Of a stretch of 64,000 nt of DNA, positions 44,302 to 54,175 are shown piece after piece. The notes under the pieces were generated by a model that was not told where the DNA came from, did not search any database, and was given only the letters and a program-made list of their open reading frames with translations. The stretch is from the NCBI GenBank assembly GCA_964390795.1, contig CAYMLQ010000001.1, forward strand, positions 8,294 through 72,293, written 5' to 3'. The DNA comes from CAYMLQ01 sp964390795 (GTDB lineage Bacteria; Verrucomicrobiota; Kiritimatiellia; RFP12; UBA1067). Position 1 is the stretch's first letter; the number at the start of each line of letters is the position of its first letter. Both the position numbers and the translations under genes were made by a program.

Positions 44302-46174
44302 GTGTACTCTCTTTCTGTTTAAAATTTTCGCCCAGCGCCTCCAGCGACCACACCAGAGGATACAGGTGTTCGTGGTACCAGAGCAACGCGAAATACAGCC
44401 CGATCGGCGCGGCCTGCCCTAAACCGCCGGATCCTTGTTCCGCCAGCCAGTCGCACCCGCTCCGCGCCGCCTCGGCGCACGCCGTACCTCCGCCCGTGAG
44501 CGCGATCACCGCCAGCGCCGTCTCCTCCACCGTCGCCTCACGCCCCACTCCCCAGCCACCATCCTCGTGCTGCGCATCCAACAGCCACTTCTCTCCTCGC
44601 GCCAGCATCCCCCCAACTCCTAACTCCTCACTCCTCACTCCTAACTCGCGCTGCGCGCCGCGCACGGCGCGCAGCGCGTCCACGACGCGCGCCGTCCCCA
44701 CCACCGGGTTCCTGCCGTCCGCAGCCTCCTGATGTCCGAACCAGAGCGGCGCCCAGCTCCCGTCCGCCTCCTGCGCCCGCTCCAGGTAGCGGGCCAACCG
44801 CTCCATAGCTTTTCCCGCCAGCGGCGACACGTCGCGCCAGGCCGCCAGAGCCGCCAGCGCGTGAGCGGAAAGATCCGGGCAGCTCCGGTCGAACGGCAGC
44901 CGACCCCAGCCCCGGCAGAAGGTCGGCATGCCGCCGTCCGCATTCTGCAAGCCCAGCAGCCACCGCACGCCGCCGCGCACGGTCCCCGACACGTCCGTCC
45001 TGCACCCGACGTCTTTGAGCCGCCTCAGCGCGAGCAGCGCCCCGCTCGTGTCGTCCGCGTCAGGCACGCCGCCGGGCAGGTCGGTCCACGCCCACCCGCC
45101 CGGCGCCGCACCCGTGAACAGATGCCTCGTCTTCAACTGGGTCTTCACCAGCCACTTCGCGACCCGCTCCGCATCATCGATCCCCCCGGCGTCCAGCTTC
45201 CATTTCCCCGTTTCCCTTTGCGCCGGCCCGCCGCCGCGCCACACCGCCCGCACCGCGAGGCTCGTCACCCAGGTCCGCAGGTTCGAATCGATGGCCCAGC
45301 TCCCGTCGCCCCGCGCCGCCTGACGCAGGAACGCCAGCCCTTTCTGCGCCACCGGATGCTCGCCGTAGCCCGAGTGCCGCAGCGACAGGCACACGAAGGC
45401 GGTCAGCGGGATCGCATCCAGATAGCCGCCGTGCGAGGGCTGCAGCGCCGCGAGCTTTCGCAGCAGCGGCCCCGCGAGCCAGCGTCCCCATGCGAGCCCG
45501 CCGCGCGCCCGCGCCGCACAGATGTGGCGGCACAGCCCCACCGCGATCAAAGCGGGCAGGGCGTAGCTCACGACCTGCAGGCGGAGAAACCGGTACAGCC
45601 CTTGCGGCAACAGCGCCAGCAGGAACGGCAGCGGCGGCACGCTTTTCCACGCCCCCGCGTCCGCCCCGCTCATGGCCAGAAATGCCAGAATCGGCACCGC
45701 GAAGGTGCGGTCCTTCCCGTAAGCCCTCGCCAGGGCCGACGCGACCGCCTCCGGCTCCAGGCCGCCCACCCGCCCCGCAACCCACGCCTCCGCCCGTGAC
45801 AGGACGCTGTAGTACGCGTCGCGGCACTCCTCCCGCCCGCTGACCTCTGACCTCTGACCTCTGACCTCTGACTCCTCACGCCTCACTCGCGGCCGCCGCA
45901 GCGCGGCGGCTGCGATCAGCGTGGCGCTGAGATTCGAGACGCTCTCGGGCGTGTCCCCCCATCCGCCGTCGGAGTTGGCGTGCGCGATCAGCCAATCCGC
46001 GCCCGCCTCGGCCAGCCTCCGGTCTGCCTCGCCGCCGCCCCCGAGCGCGCTGACGGCCAGCGCAGTGCCTAACGCGCTGGACGAAAGCTCGCCCGTCCAG
46101 ACACCGGTTGCCTGATCCCGCTCCCGCAGAACCCGTTCCCGCAACGCCTCGTACGCCTTCTGTATCCTGTGCAT
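44291..46174 (-). CDS. Squalene-hopene-type (class II) terpene cyclase
   Basis: 627 residues, close to the usual 630 for squalene-hopene cyclase. The protonating DxDD motif is D372-A-D-D375 (GGVPDADDTSGALLAL), almost the position known in Alicyclobacillus cyclase (374-377). QW-type repeats are visible: NSDGGWGD, RGDGSWAID, NADGGMPTF, EADGSWAPLWFG, HEDGGWGVG. The start at 46174 is the first plausible ATG. Two low-complexity inserts (about residues 100-116, ESEVRGQRSEVSGREE; about 510-523, ELGVRSEELGVGG) are encoded by in-frame heptanucleotide arrays and are unlike any cyclase element. Likely product: hopanoid or related polycyclic triterpene at the membrane; the exact substrate is not shown. 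A polyprenyl synthase is at 53214-54071, but no squalene synthase is in the window. Confidence 0.85.
   Translation of the reverse strand: MHRIQKAYEALRERVLRERDQATGVWTGELSSSALGTALAVSALGGGGEADRRLAEAGADWLIAHANSDGGWGDTPESVSNLSATLIAAAALRRPRVRREESEVRGQRSEVSGREECRDAYYSVLSRAEAWVAGRVGGLEPEAVASALARAYGKDRTFAVPILAFLAMSGADAGAWKSVPPLPFLLALLPQGLYRFLRLQVVSYALPALIAVGLCRHICAARARGGLAWGRWLAGPLLRKLAALQPSHGGYLDAIPLTAFVCLSLRHSGYGEHPVAQKGLAFLRQAARGDGSWAIDSNLRTWVTSLAVRAVWRGGGPAQRETGKWKLDAGGIDDAERVAKWLVKTQLKTRHLFTGAAPGGWAWTDLPGGVPDADDTSGALLALRRLKDVGCRTDVSGTVRGGVRWLLGLQNADGGMPTFCRGWGRLPFDRSCPDLSAHALAALAAWRDVSPLAGKAMERLARYLERAQEADGSWAPLWFGHQEAADGRNPVVGTARVVDALRAVRGAQRELGVRSEELGVGGMLARGEKWLLDAQHEDGGWGVGREATVEETALAVIALTGGGTACAEAARSGCDWLAEQGSGGLGQAAPIGLYFALLWYHEHLYPLVWSLEALGENFKQKESTHVG
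44613..44647. repeat. Heptanucleotide array inside the cyclase gene
   Basis: Five degenerate 7-mers of the CTAACTC/CTCACTC type. They encode the repetitive ELGVRSEELGVGG stretch in frame. Confidence 0.75.
45840..45889. repeat. Heptanucleotide array inside the cyclase gene
   Basis: Four exact CTGACCT units, then degenerate ones (CTGACTC, CTCACGC, CTCACTC). They encode SEVRGQRSEV in frame. Confidence 0.8.
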
Positions 46175-46346
46175 GCCGGCTAGCTTACCGGATTGCAGGC
46201 CTCTTCAGAAAGCGCAATCTTCGGCGCATGATTCGGCTTTCCAATTCAGCGGTAAAACACTAAACTACATCTGCATTCGTTGCACCCAGTGTCTATAAAA
46301 GGCCACGCGCGAACCCGTCCACATCCGGCAAAAGGAAACCCGCCTC

Positions 46347-47888
<1,542 letters not shown>

Positions 47889-47939
47889 GCCTTTTCTTCC
47901 GAACTTTGTGCTTGAACCTGCCGGGAGGGAAAAGAGACA

Positions 47940-48968
47940 ATGAGCGGCACTATGAAAAACTCTTCTTTCGCTTTCGTGTGCGGTCTCGCGACCGCAGGGC
48001 TCCTGTGCGGAGCGTCCTCCCTGTTCGCCGCAGATGTCTGTGACGCGGCCAAGCCTTTTGTCGGTCGCTGGGCGCTGACCCTCCCTGGCGGCGGCGCGGG
48101 CTGGCTGGGCGTCGAGGCCCAGGCCGACGGCACGCTCAAAGGCGCGATCCTCTGGGGCGGCGGCAGCGTCGTGCCGGTGAGCGAAACCAAGGTTGAAAAT
48201 GGCGCGCTGGTCGTTATCCGTAAGAGCACAGAAAAAAAGGATGGCAAGGACCGTCCGAAAATCGAAACGATCACCGCCAAGCTCGCTGGCGACACGTTGG
48301 CTCTTGCAACCCGCACGGTCAATTTTGAGGGCAAAGAGGTCGGCAAAGCCGATTTTGTAGGCAAAAAGATCCCCGATCTTCCTCAGAAACCCGACCTGTC
48401 AAAAATCAAGTTCGGCACCCCGGTCTCTCTGCTCAACGGCAAAGACTTGGCCGGCTGGAAGGTCATGAACGAGAAGGCGCCCAACTGCTGGAGCGTCGCC
48501 GACGGCATGCTCAGCAACCGCGTCAAGGGCCCGGACGGCAAGAACCAGCACGGCACCAACATCCGCACCGAGGCGGAATTCGAGGACTTCAACCTCAAGA
48601 CCGAGGTGCGCGTCCCCAAAGGCGGCAACAGCGGCATGTATCTGCGCGGCATCTACGAGGTCCAGGTCGCCGAAAGCTTTGGCAAGCCCGTTGACTCGCA
48701 TAACATGGGCGCCCTCTACAGCCGCATCACGCCCTCCGTGGCCGCCGAGAAACCGGCCGGCGAATGGCAGACCGTCGACATCACGCTGGTCGACCGCCAC
48801 CTGACCGTGATCCTTAACGGCAAGACGATCATCGACAACCAGCCCGTGCTCGGCTGCACCGGCGGAGCATTAACCTCCGACGAGTTCAAGCCCGGCCCGA
48901 TTTATCTGCAAGGGGATCACACGGACGTCGACTACCGCAACATGGTGCTGACGCCGGTCTTGAAGTAA
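47940..48968 (+). CDS. Secreted DUF1080 (3-keto-disaccharide hydrolase fold) protein
   Basis: 342 residues. GGAGGG precedes ATG 47940; a second ATG at 47952 is possible. Signal peptide ends LLCGASSLFA. Residues about 35-140 form a small beta domain (FVGRWALTLPGGGAGWLGVE). Residues about 150-342 are DUF1080: VSLLNGKDLAGWKVM, FEDFNLKTEVRVPKGGNSGM, YLRGIYEVQV, WQTVDITLVDRHLTVILNG, PIYLQGDHTDVDYRNM. These proteins are abundant in PVC bacteria and Bacteroidetes and include hydrolases of 3-keto-sugars. The Gfo/Idh/MocA dehydrogenases in this window could supply keto-sugars, but they are not adjacent. Confidence 0.88.
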   Translation: MSGTMKNSSFAFVCGLATAGLLCGASSLFAADVCDAAKPFVGRWALTLPGGGAGWLGVEAQADGTLKGAILWGGGSVVPVSETKVENGALVVIRKSTEKKDGKDRPKIETITAKLAGDTLALATRTVNFEGKEVGKADFVGKKIPDLPQKPDLSKIKFGTPVSLLNGKDLAGWKVMNEKAPNCWSVADGMLSNRVKGPDGKNQHGTNIRTEAEFEDFNLKTEVRVPKGGNSGMYLRGIYEVQVAESFGKPVDSHNMGALYSRITPSVAAEKPAGEWQTVDITLVDRHLTVILNGKTIIDNQPVLGCTGGALTSDEFKPGPIYLQGDHTDVDYRNMVLTPVLK

Positions 48969-48970
48969 CG

Positions 48971-49065
48971 TTCAACTCTCGACGCTCAACTCTCAACGCT
49001 CAGCGTACAATGAACGCCTCGGCCTTTCACTTGAGCGTTGAACGTTGCGCGTTGAACGTTCTCAG
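48971..49065. repeat. Two opposed heptanucleotide arrays
   Basis: 48971-49005 holds five degenerate units of TCAACTC/TCAACGC. 49031-49065 holds five of TTGAACG/TTGAGCG. The second reads as the reverse complement of the first, separated by 25 nt, so RNA could fold into a long imperfect hairpin before the terminator. Confidence 0.75.
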
Positions 49066-49077
49066 CTCTAACAAAAG

Positions 49078-49106
49078 AAAACGCTCCCCCCCGGGGGGGC
49101 GTTTTT
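49078..49106 (+). terminator. Rho-independent terminator before recA
   Basis: AAAACGC pairs with GCGTTTT around a C-run/G-run inner stem, followed by T residues. It ends the DUF1080 transcript and may work in both directions. Confidence 0.85.
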
Positions 49107-49152
49107 GGTATTCTTGAACCACTTTATTAACGCATAGCTTCAGGAGATTTCT

Positions 49153-50196
49153 ATGGCCGAGAAGAAAACGAGCAATACACAGTTGGAGGCGGTTCTAAGT
49201 CAGATTCGCAAAGAGTTCGGCGAATCGGCCATCATGCGCATGGGCGACGCGGAAGCATCGAAGAACATCGCCATCATCCCGACCGGCGCCCTTTCGCTGG
49301 ATCTCGCACTCGGCGTGGGCGGCCTGCCGCGCGGGCGGGTGGTCGAAGTTTACGGTCAGGAGTCCTCCGGTAAAACCACGCTGGCGCTGCACATCATCGC
49401 CAACGCCCAGAAGAGCGGCGGCCTCGCCGCGTTCGTCGATGCTGAGCATGCCATGGATCCCAACTACGCCCGCCGCATCGGCGTGAACCTCGACGACCTG
49501 CTGGTCTCCCAGCCCGGCTCCGGCGAGGAGGCGCTCACCATCACCGAACAGCTCGTCAAGAGCGGCGCGCTGGACGTGGTGGTCGTGGATTCCGTTGCCG
49601 CGCTCACGCCCCAGGCCGAGCTGGACGGCAGCATGGGCGACTCGCACATGGGCCTCCAAGCGCGTCTCATGTCACAGGCCATGCGCAAGCTCACCAGCGC
49701 CATCTCCCAGACCAAGACGCTCTGCCTCTTCACCAACCAGGTGCGCGAAAAGATCGGCGTGATGTTCGGCAACCCGGAGACCACGCCCGGCGGCAAGGCG
49801 CTCAAGTTCTACGCCTCGGTGCGCCTGCAAGTCCAGCGCATCGGCGCGATCAAGGATCCCGCCGGCACGGTGATCGGCAACCGCACGCGCGTCAAGGTCG
49901 TCAAGAACAAGGTCGCGCCGCCCTTCACGGAAGCCGAGTTCGACATCCTCTACGCCCGCGGCATCTCATGGGAGGGCTCGGTGCTCGACGCCGCCCTCGC
50001 CCGCAACGTGGTCACCAAGCGCGGCTCGTGGCTGAGTTTCGGCACCGAGCAGATCGGCCAAGGGTCGGTCGCCTCCACCGAGTTCCTGCGCTCGCACCCC
50101 GAACTCGTCGCCCAGATCATCGAGCGGATCAAGGCCGAGCCCATTCTCACGATCGGCAAAGCCAAGCCGCCCGCCGCCGACGACGCCGCGGAATAA
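49153..50196 (+). CDS. recA: Recombinase A
   Basis: 347 residues, the usual length. AGGAG stands 6 nt before ATG 49153. Walker [10 protein letters not shown] (about residues 68-76), Walker B-type [12 protein letters not shown], the [20 protein letters not shown] loop and [13 protein letters not shown] are all standard RecA. It drives homologous strand exchange and, in many bacteria, LexA-type SOS induction. The C-terminal tail is short and only mildly acidic (ADDAAE). Confidence 0.98.
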   Translation: MAEKKTSNTQLEAVLSQIRKEFGESAIMRMGDAEASKNIAIIPTGALSLDLALGVGGLPRGRVVEVYGQESSGKTTLALHIIANAQKSGGLAAFVDAEHAMDPNYARRIGVNLDDLLVSQPGSGEEALTITEQLVKSGALDVVVVDSVAALTPQAELDGSMGDSHMGLQARLMSQAMRKLTSAISQTKTLCLFTNQVREKIGVMFGNPETTPGGKALKFYASVRLQVQRIGAIKDPAGTVIGNRTRVKVVKNKVAPPFTEAEFDILYARGISWEGSVLDAALARNVVTKRGSWLSFGTEQIGQGSVASTEFLRSHPELVAQIIERIKAEPILTIGKAKPPAADDAAE

Positions 50197-50204
50197 GCGC
50201 TCTA

Positions 50205-50267
50205 GAGGTGGTCACAATTTGCGGCCACCTTCTCCAAACTTGAGATCACAAATTGTGACCTCAAGTT
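50205..50267. promoter_or_regulatory. Two palindromes upstream of the ORF6N gene (putative operators)
   Basis: 50237-50267 is a 31-nt palindrome with one mismatch and core TCACAAATTGTGA. 50205-50231 is a degraded version of the coding palindrome at 50505-50531 (23 of 27 positions identical). Both lie between recA and the ORF6N start. Confidence 0.6.
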
Positions 50268-50294
50268 GAACAGTTAATACGCGCAATTATAACA

Positions 50295-50876
50295 ATGCCC
50301 GTAACACCCGACACGCCCAAGTTGTATGATGCTCATGCCGTCGAAGCCGTTATCCATGTCATCCGCAACACTCGGGTGATATTGGATACTGATTTGGCTC
50401 GATTTTATGGGGTCACTACAAAAGCCTTAAATCAAGCGGTCAAACGAAATTCCGACCGTTTCCCGATCGATTTTGTTTTTCAACTCACACCGTTTGAGAA
50501 ACAAGAGGTGGTCACAAATTGTGACCACCTCGCCAATCTCAAGTTTTCCAAGTCACTCCCATATGCTTTTACCGAGCATGGAACGGTGATGGCCGCTTCG
50601 GTTCTGAACTCACCTGCGGCCGTGCAGATGAGCGTCTTCGTCATACGTGCGTTCATCCGCATGCGCGAGCACCTCGCGCAGCGAATAGGCTTAAGCCGGG
50701 AGTTGAAGGCGATCGACAAGAAGCTGCTCACGCATGATGCGGCGCTCATCGACTTGTACGAGAAGCTTGAACCCTTGCTTCTGCCGCCTCCCAAACCCAC
50801 GACCCGCATCGGGTTTGCCAAGGAGAAGAAGGCGGTGTATCGCACCCGTAAGATTGCGACCCAACGCTTCGATTAA
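50295..50876 (+). CDS. ORF6N-domain DNA-binding protein
   Basis: 193 residues. The N-terminal ORF6N domain (about 10-110) is clear: RNTRVILDTDLARFYGVTTK, ALNQAVKRNSDRFPIDFVFQ, KSLPYAFTEHGTVMAASVL. The C-terminal helical part (LSRELKAIDKKLLTHDAALI, DLYEKLEPLLLPPP) is typical of chromosomal members. ORF6N occurs in phage and mobile-element regulators. No prophage genes are near, so it is a solitary regulator between recA and alaS. The codons of VTNCD form part of a perfect 27-nt palindrome repeated upstream, which suggests self-regulation or a mobile origin. Confidence 0.85.
   Translation: MPVTPDTPKLYDAHAVEAVIHVIRNTRVILDTDLARFYGVTTKALNQAVKRNSDRFPIDFVFQLTPFEKQEVVTNCDHLANLKFSKSLPYAFTEHGTVMAASVLNSPAAVQMSVFVIRAFIRMREHLAQRIGLSRELKAIDKKLLTHDAALIDLYEKLEPLLLPPPKPTTRIGFAKEKKAVYRTRKIATQRFD
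50505..50531. repeat. Perfect 27-nt palindrome inside the ORF6N coding sequence
   Basis: 13-nt arms around a central A (GAGGTGGTCACAA, A, TTGTGACCACCTC). It encodes EVVTNCDHL within the ORF6N domain. Confidence 0.9.
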
Positions 50877-50888
50877 CGTGTAACGCCC

Positions 50889-50916
50889 AACTGAACCCTG
50901 AACCCCGAACCCTGAT
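50889..50916. repeat. Heptanucleotide array before alaS
   Basis: Units CTGAACC, CTGAACC, CCGAACC, CTGATAA directly precede the alaS start and leave it without a normal Shine-Dalgarno sequence. Confidence 0.7.
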
Positions 50917-50923
50917 AACAACC

Positions 50924-52720
50924 ATGAAACTCACAGCCGACCAGCTCCGCGACAAGTACCTCACCTTCTTCGAATCCAAGGGCCATGCCGTCATCTCCGG
51001 CGCCTCGCTGATCCCGGAGAATGACCCGACCGTGCTCTTCACCACCGCCGGCATGCACCCGCTCGTGCCTTACCTGCTGGGCGAGCCGCACCCGGCGGGC
51101 CGACGCCTGACCGACGTGCAGAAGTGCGTGCGCACCGGCGACATCGAGGCGGTCGGCGACACCTGCCACCTGACCTTCTTCGAGATGCTCGGCAACTGGT
51201 CGCTCGGCGACTATTTCAAGAAAGAGGCGATCACCTGGTCGTATGAATTCCTGACGAGCGTGCTAGGCTTCTCGCCCGACCAGCTCAGCGTCACCGTCTT
51301 CGAGGGCGAGGGCAACGTCCCGCGCGATGTGGAGTCGATCGCCATCTGGAAGAGCCTCGGCATACCCGAGTCGCGCATCTACGCGCTGCCGAAAGAGGAC
51401 AACTGGTGGGGACCCGCCGGCGCCACCGGCCCGTGCGGACCGGACACCGAGATGTTCATCGACACCGGCAAGCCCGCCTGCGGCAAGGCCTGCCGCCCCG
51501 GCTGCCACTGCGGCAAGTACATCGAGATCTGGAACGATGTCTTCATGCAGTACAACAAGACCGCCGACGGCACCTACGAGCCGCTCAAGCAGAGCAACGT
51601 CGATACCGGCATGGGCGTCGAGCGCACCATCTGCATGATGAACGGCTACGCCACCGTCTACGAGACCGAACTCTTCGCGCCCCTCATGGCCAAGATTAAG
51701 GAGCTTTCCACGTCGCGCCCCGACAGCGAGGACGCCGCCGTGCGCGCGGAGCGCATCATCGCGGACCACATGCGCACGTCGGTCTTCGTCCTGGGCGACC
51801 CCAAGGGAGGCGTCAAGCCCGGCAACGTCGGCGCGAACTACGTGCTGCGCCGCCTCATCCGCCGCTCCGTGCGCTACGCCAAGCTGCTCGGCATCGGCAC
51901 CGGCTACACCCGCGCCCTCGCCGAGATCATCATCGCCAACTACAAGCACGTCTACCCCGAGCTGGAGAAGAACCGCGAGACCGTCATCACCGAACTCGTG
52001 GGCGAGGAGGAGCGCTTCGAGAAGACCCTCGCAGCCGGTCAGAAGGAATTCGACAAGGTTGCGACCGCGCTCAAGGAGCACGGCCAGCCCACGCTCTCCG
52101 GCCGCACCGCCTTCAAGCTCTACGACACCTACGGCTTCCCGCTTGAGTTCACCGAGGAACTCGCCTTGGAGCAGGGCCTCGCCGTGGACCGCGCGGGCTA
52201 CGAGGAGGCCTTCAAGAAGCATCAGGAGACCTCCAAGCAGGGCGACGCCACCTTCAAGGGCGGCCTGGCCGACAACACGGTCGTGACCACTCGCCTGCAC
52301 ACCGCCACGCACCTGCTGCACGAGGCGCTCCACAAGGTGCTCGGGCCGCACGCGCTCCAGAAGGGCTCGAACATCACGCCCGAGCGCCTGCGCTTCGACT
52401 TCTCGCACCCCGAGAAGATGACGCCCGAGCAGCTCCGGCAGGTCGAGGACATCGTCAACGAGCAGATCCGGCGCAACCTGCCGGTCACGGTCACGAACAT
52501 GACCATCGAGGACGCCAAGTCCCACGGCGCGACCGCGCTCTTCGCCGCCAAGTACGGCGAGCAGGTCAAGGTCTACGCCATGGGCGACTTCTCGATGGAG
52601 GTCTGCGGCGGCCCGCACGCCAGCACCACCGGCGAGCTGGGCGGGTTCAAGATCCAGAAGGAGGAGTCCTCCTCCGCCGGCGTCCGCCGCATCAAGGCCG
52701 TGATCCTGAACGTGGTCTGA
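50924..52720 (+). CDS. alaS: Alanyl-tRNA synthetase, short form
   Basis: 598 residues against about 870-880 for the usual bacterial enzyme. The class II catalytic domain is complete (FFESKGHAVISGASLIPEND, TFFEMLGNWSLGDYFKKEA, NVDTGMGVERTICMM), as is the tRNA-recognition region. The editing core has its zinc ligands H459-x3-H463 (HTATH) and C561-x3-H565 (CGGPH; TH is commoner). HTATH follows the helical domain directly, about 100 residues earlier than in E. coli, so the beta-barrel linker seems missing. The C-terminal DHHA1/C-Ala part is absent. A cysteine cluster C186, C190, C194, C196 in the catalytic domain may bind zinc. It charges tRNA-Ala; the reading frame ends cleanly, so this is not an obvious truncation. 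Confidence 0.93.
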   Translation: MKLTADQLRDKYLTFFESKGHAVISGASLIPENDPTVLFTTAGMHPLVPYLLGEPHPAGRRLTDVQKCVRTGDIEAVGDTCHLTFFEMLGNWSLGDYFKKEAITWSYEFLTSVLGFSPDQLSVTVFEGEGNVPRDVESIAIWKSLGIPESRIYALPKEDNWWGPAGATGPCGPDTEMFIDTGKPACGKACRPGCHCGKYIEIWNDVFMQYNKTADGTYEPLKQSNVDTGMGVERTICMMNGYATVYETELFAPLMAKIKELSTSRPDSEDAAVRAERIIADHMRTSVFVLGDPKGGVKPGNVGANYVLRRLIRRSVRYAKLLGIGTGYTRALAEIIIANYKHVYPELEKNRETVITELVGEEERFEKTLAAGQKEFDKVATALKEHGQPTLSGRTAFKLYDTYGFPLEFTEELALEQGLAVDRAGYEEAFKKHQETSKQGDATFKGGLADNTVVTTRLHTATHLLHEALHKVLGPHALQKGSNITPERLRFDFSHPEKMTPEQLRQVEDIVNEQIRRNLPVTVTNMTIEDAKSHGATALFAAKYGEQVKVYAMGDFSMEVCGGPHASTTGELGGFKIQKEESSSAGVRRIKAVILNVV

Positions 52721-53201
52721 GGGAACAAGGCCGAATGGCGCTAAGATAAGGAAATCACTCTTTCCTAATCGTAATCTTGATCGTAATCGTAATCCCGCTT
52801 CTACCGGCTAAGCATGCCGTAGGGGCACAGGGACCGGCGGCGGGTTCGGGGACCCCGCCCTACCAGAGAACACACGACACAAGGATGTCTGGACAGCGGA
52901 TGCTTGGACACATGACAACGACGGCTTGAGGCAGGTTTTTCTGGTTCAAGCTACGGATTGCGCGGATTTCGCGGATGATTCCACCGCCGAAATATTATTA
53001 GACCATAAGACGGGCACAAAAAACACGGGAGGGGCAAGCGTCTGCTTGCCCTGGACGAGCAGACGCTCGTCCCTCCCTGTGTGTGAGATAGCCCGTTAAA
53101 TCTTATTATTTTTAGGCGGTGGTATGAGAGGTGATGCGGCGATTTACGCAGATACCGCTTCGGTAGCGAAGTCGCGCTTGCCTCACCCCGTCACACTCCC
53201 C
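52721..53201. other. Intergenic stretch with three repeat types
   Basis: No gene is supported. 52765-52795 holds a hexamer array (AATCGT-type). 52829-52880 is an inverted copy of the GTAGGGCGGG/GTGTCGTGT element. 53024-53082 is a double-hairpin element. Confidence 0.65.
53024..53082. repeat. Double-hairpin element with complementary loops
   Basis: Hairpin 1 is 53033-53050 (GGCAAGC, loop GTCT, GCTTGCC). Hairpin 2 is 53053-53072 (GGACGAGC, loop AGAC, GCTCGTCC). The loops and their closing pairs are complementary to each other, and the outer flanks (GGGAGG/CCTCCC) pair as well. Confidence 0.8.
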
Positions 53202-53207
53202 TATACT
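53178..53207 (+). promoter_or_regulatory. Promoter giving a probable leaderless polyprenyl synthase mRNA
   Basis: TTGCCT (53178-53183), 18-nt spacer and TATACT (53202-53207), with ATG only 6 nt later. The start site would be at or next to the start codon, which has no Shine-Dalgarno. Confidence 0.6.
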
Positions 53208-53213
53208 GTTCTT

Positions 53214-54071
53214 ATGCCTTTTGACCTGAAACCCTACTTGGCCGGGCGCAAGCTCATCGTCGAGGACCATCTCTTCGCCTGCCTTCCCGCTGCGGCGGCG
53301 CGCCCCGCCCTTCTCGCCGAAGCCGTGCGCCACGCGGTGCTCTCGGGCGGCAAGCGCCTGCGCCCCATCCTCTGCATCGCGTCCGCAGAAGCCGCGGGCG
53401 GCACCGCCGCCGACGCCCTCTTCCCCGCCTGCGCCGTGGAACTGCTACACACCTACACGCTCGTGCATGACGACCTGCCCTGCATGGACAATGACTTCCT
53501 GCGCCGCGGGCAGCCAACGGTTCACGCCAAATACGGCGAGGCCCTCGGCGTCCTCACCGGCGACGCGCTCCAAACCCTCGCCTTCGAACTCCTCGCCCGC
53601 ACCCCGGAAGTCCGCCCCGGCACGGTCGCCCGCCTCGTCGCCGAACTCGCCTCAGCCGCCGGCGCGGCTGGCGTCATCGCGGGCCAGGTCGAGGACATCC
53701 GCTTCGCCGCCGCGCCCACGCGCGACATCATCGACTACGTGTTCCAGCACAAGACCGCCGACCTCTTCCGCGCGGCGGCCCGCTTAGGCGCGATCGCCGC
53801 AGGCGCTGCCGAGCCGGACCTCGAGCGGCTCTCCGCCTACGCCGACCACCTCGGCTTCGCCTTCCAGATCATCGACGACCTGCTCGACGCGCAGGAGGCC
53901 AAGTCCGACACCCGGCCCGAACTCTCCTGCCTCGACATCATGTCCCATGTCGAAGCCCGCGACTGGGCCTTGCAGCACACACGCCAGGCCGCCGAAGCCC
54001 TCGCCAGCCTCCCCGGAGAAACCGCCCCGCTCGCCGCCCTCGCAGAAGACCTCCTCAAACGTATCGTATGA
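53214..54071 (+). CDS. ispA: Short-chain polyprenyl diphosphate synthase (farnesyl/geranylgeranyl type)
   Basis: About 285 residues from ATG 53214. An upstream frame to 53124 crosses the promoter and is rejected. The first Asp-rich motif is D86-D-L-P-C-M-D91 (LVHDDLPCMDND, then FLRRGQPTVH), preceded by SGGKRLRP. GEALGVLTGDALQTLAFELL and the second motif (FAFQIIDDLLDAQE) complete the active site. The DDxxxxD spacing with a two-residue insertion is typical of bacterial FPP/GGPP synthases. It condenses IPP with allylic diphosphates in the cytoplasm and feeds quinone, undecaprenyl and terpenoid synthesis, possibly the cyclase at 44291-46174. Exact chain length is not determined; the symbol is given by similarity. 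Confidence 0.9.
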   Translation: MPFDLKPYLAGRKLIVEDHLFACLPAAAARPALLAEAVRHAVLSGGKRLRPILCIASAEAAGGTAADALFPACAVELLHTYTLVHDDLPCMDNDFLRRGQPTVHAKYGEALGVLTGDALQTLAFELLARTPEVRPGTVARLVAELASAAGAAGVIAGQVEDIRFAAAPTRDIIDYVFQHKTADLFRAAARLGAIAAGAAEPDLERLSAYADHLGFAFQIIDDLLDAQEAKSDTRPELSCLDIMSHVEARDWALQHTRQAAEALASLPGETAPLAALAEDLLKRIV

Positions 54072-54110
54072 TTCGTGCGGGCATCGGCCCGCCTCCGAAA
54101 CTCCCGCACT

Positions 54111-54170
54111 TCAGAACTCCCGCATTTTAGCATTCTCGCATTCCCGCATTTTAGCATTCTCGCATTTTAG
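54111..54170. repeat. Octanucleotide array before the MAT2B-like gene
   Basis: Six tandem degenerate 8-mers (GCATTTTA, GCATTCTC, GCATTCCC and repeats) after a less regular lead-in. They fill the gap before ATG 54176. Confidence 0.75.
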
Positions 54171-54175
54171 AACTT

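Noticed and set aside
50197..50294. Terminator for recA at the 50205-50231 hairpin
   Set aside because: There is no T-run after the stem, and the sequence is better explained as a copy of the ORF6N palindrome.
51263..52618. Minus-strand 451-codon frame inside alaS
   Set aside because: Antisense shadow of a clear synthetase gene, with composition typical of reverse GC-rich codons.
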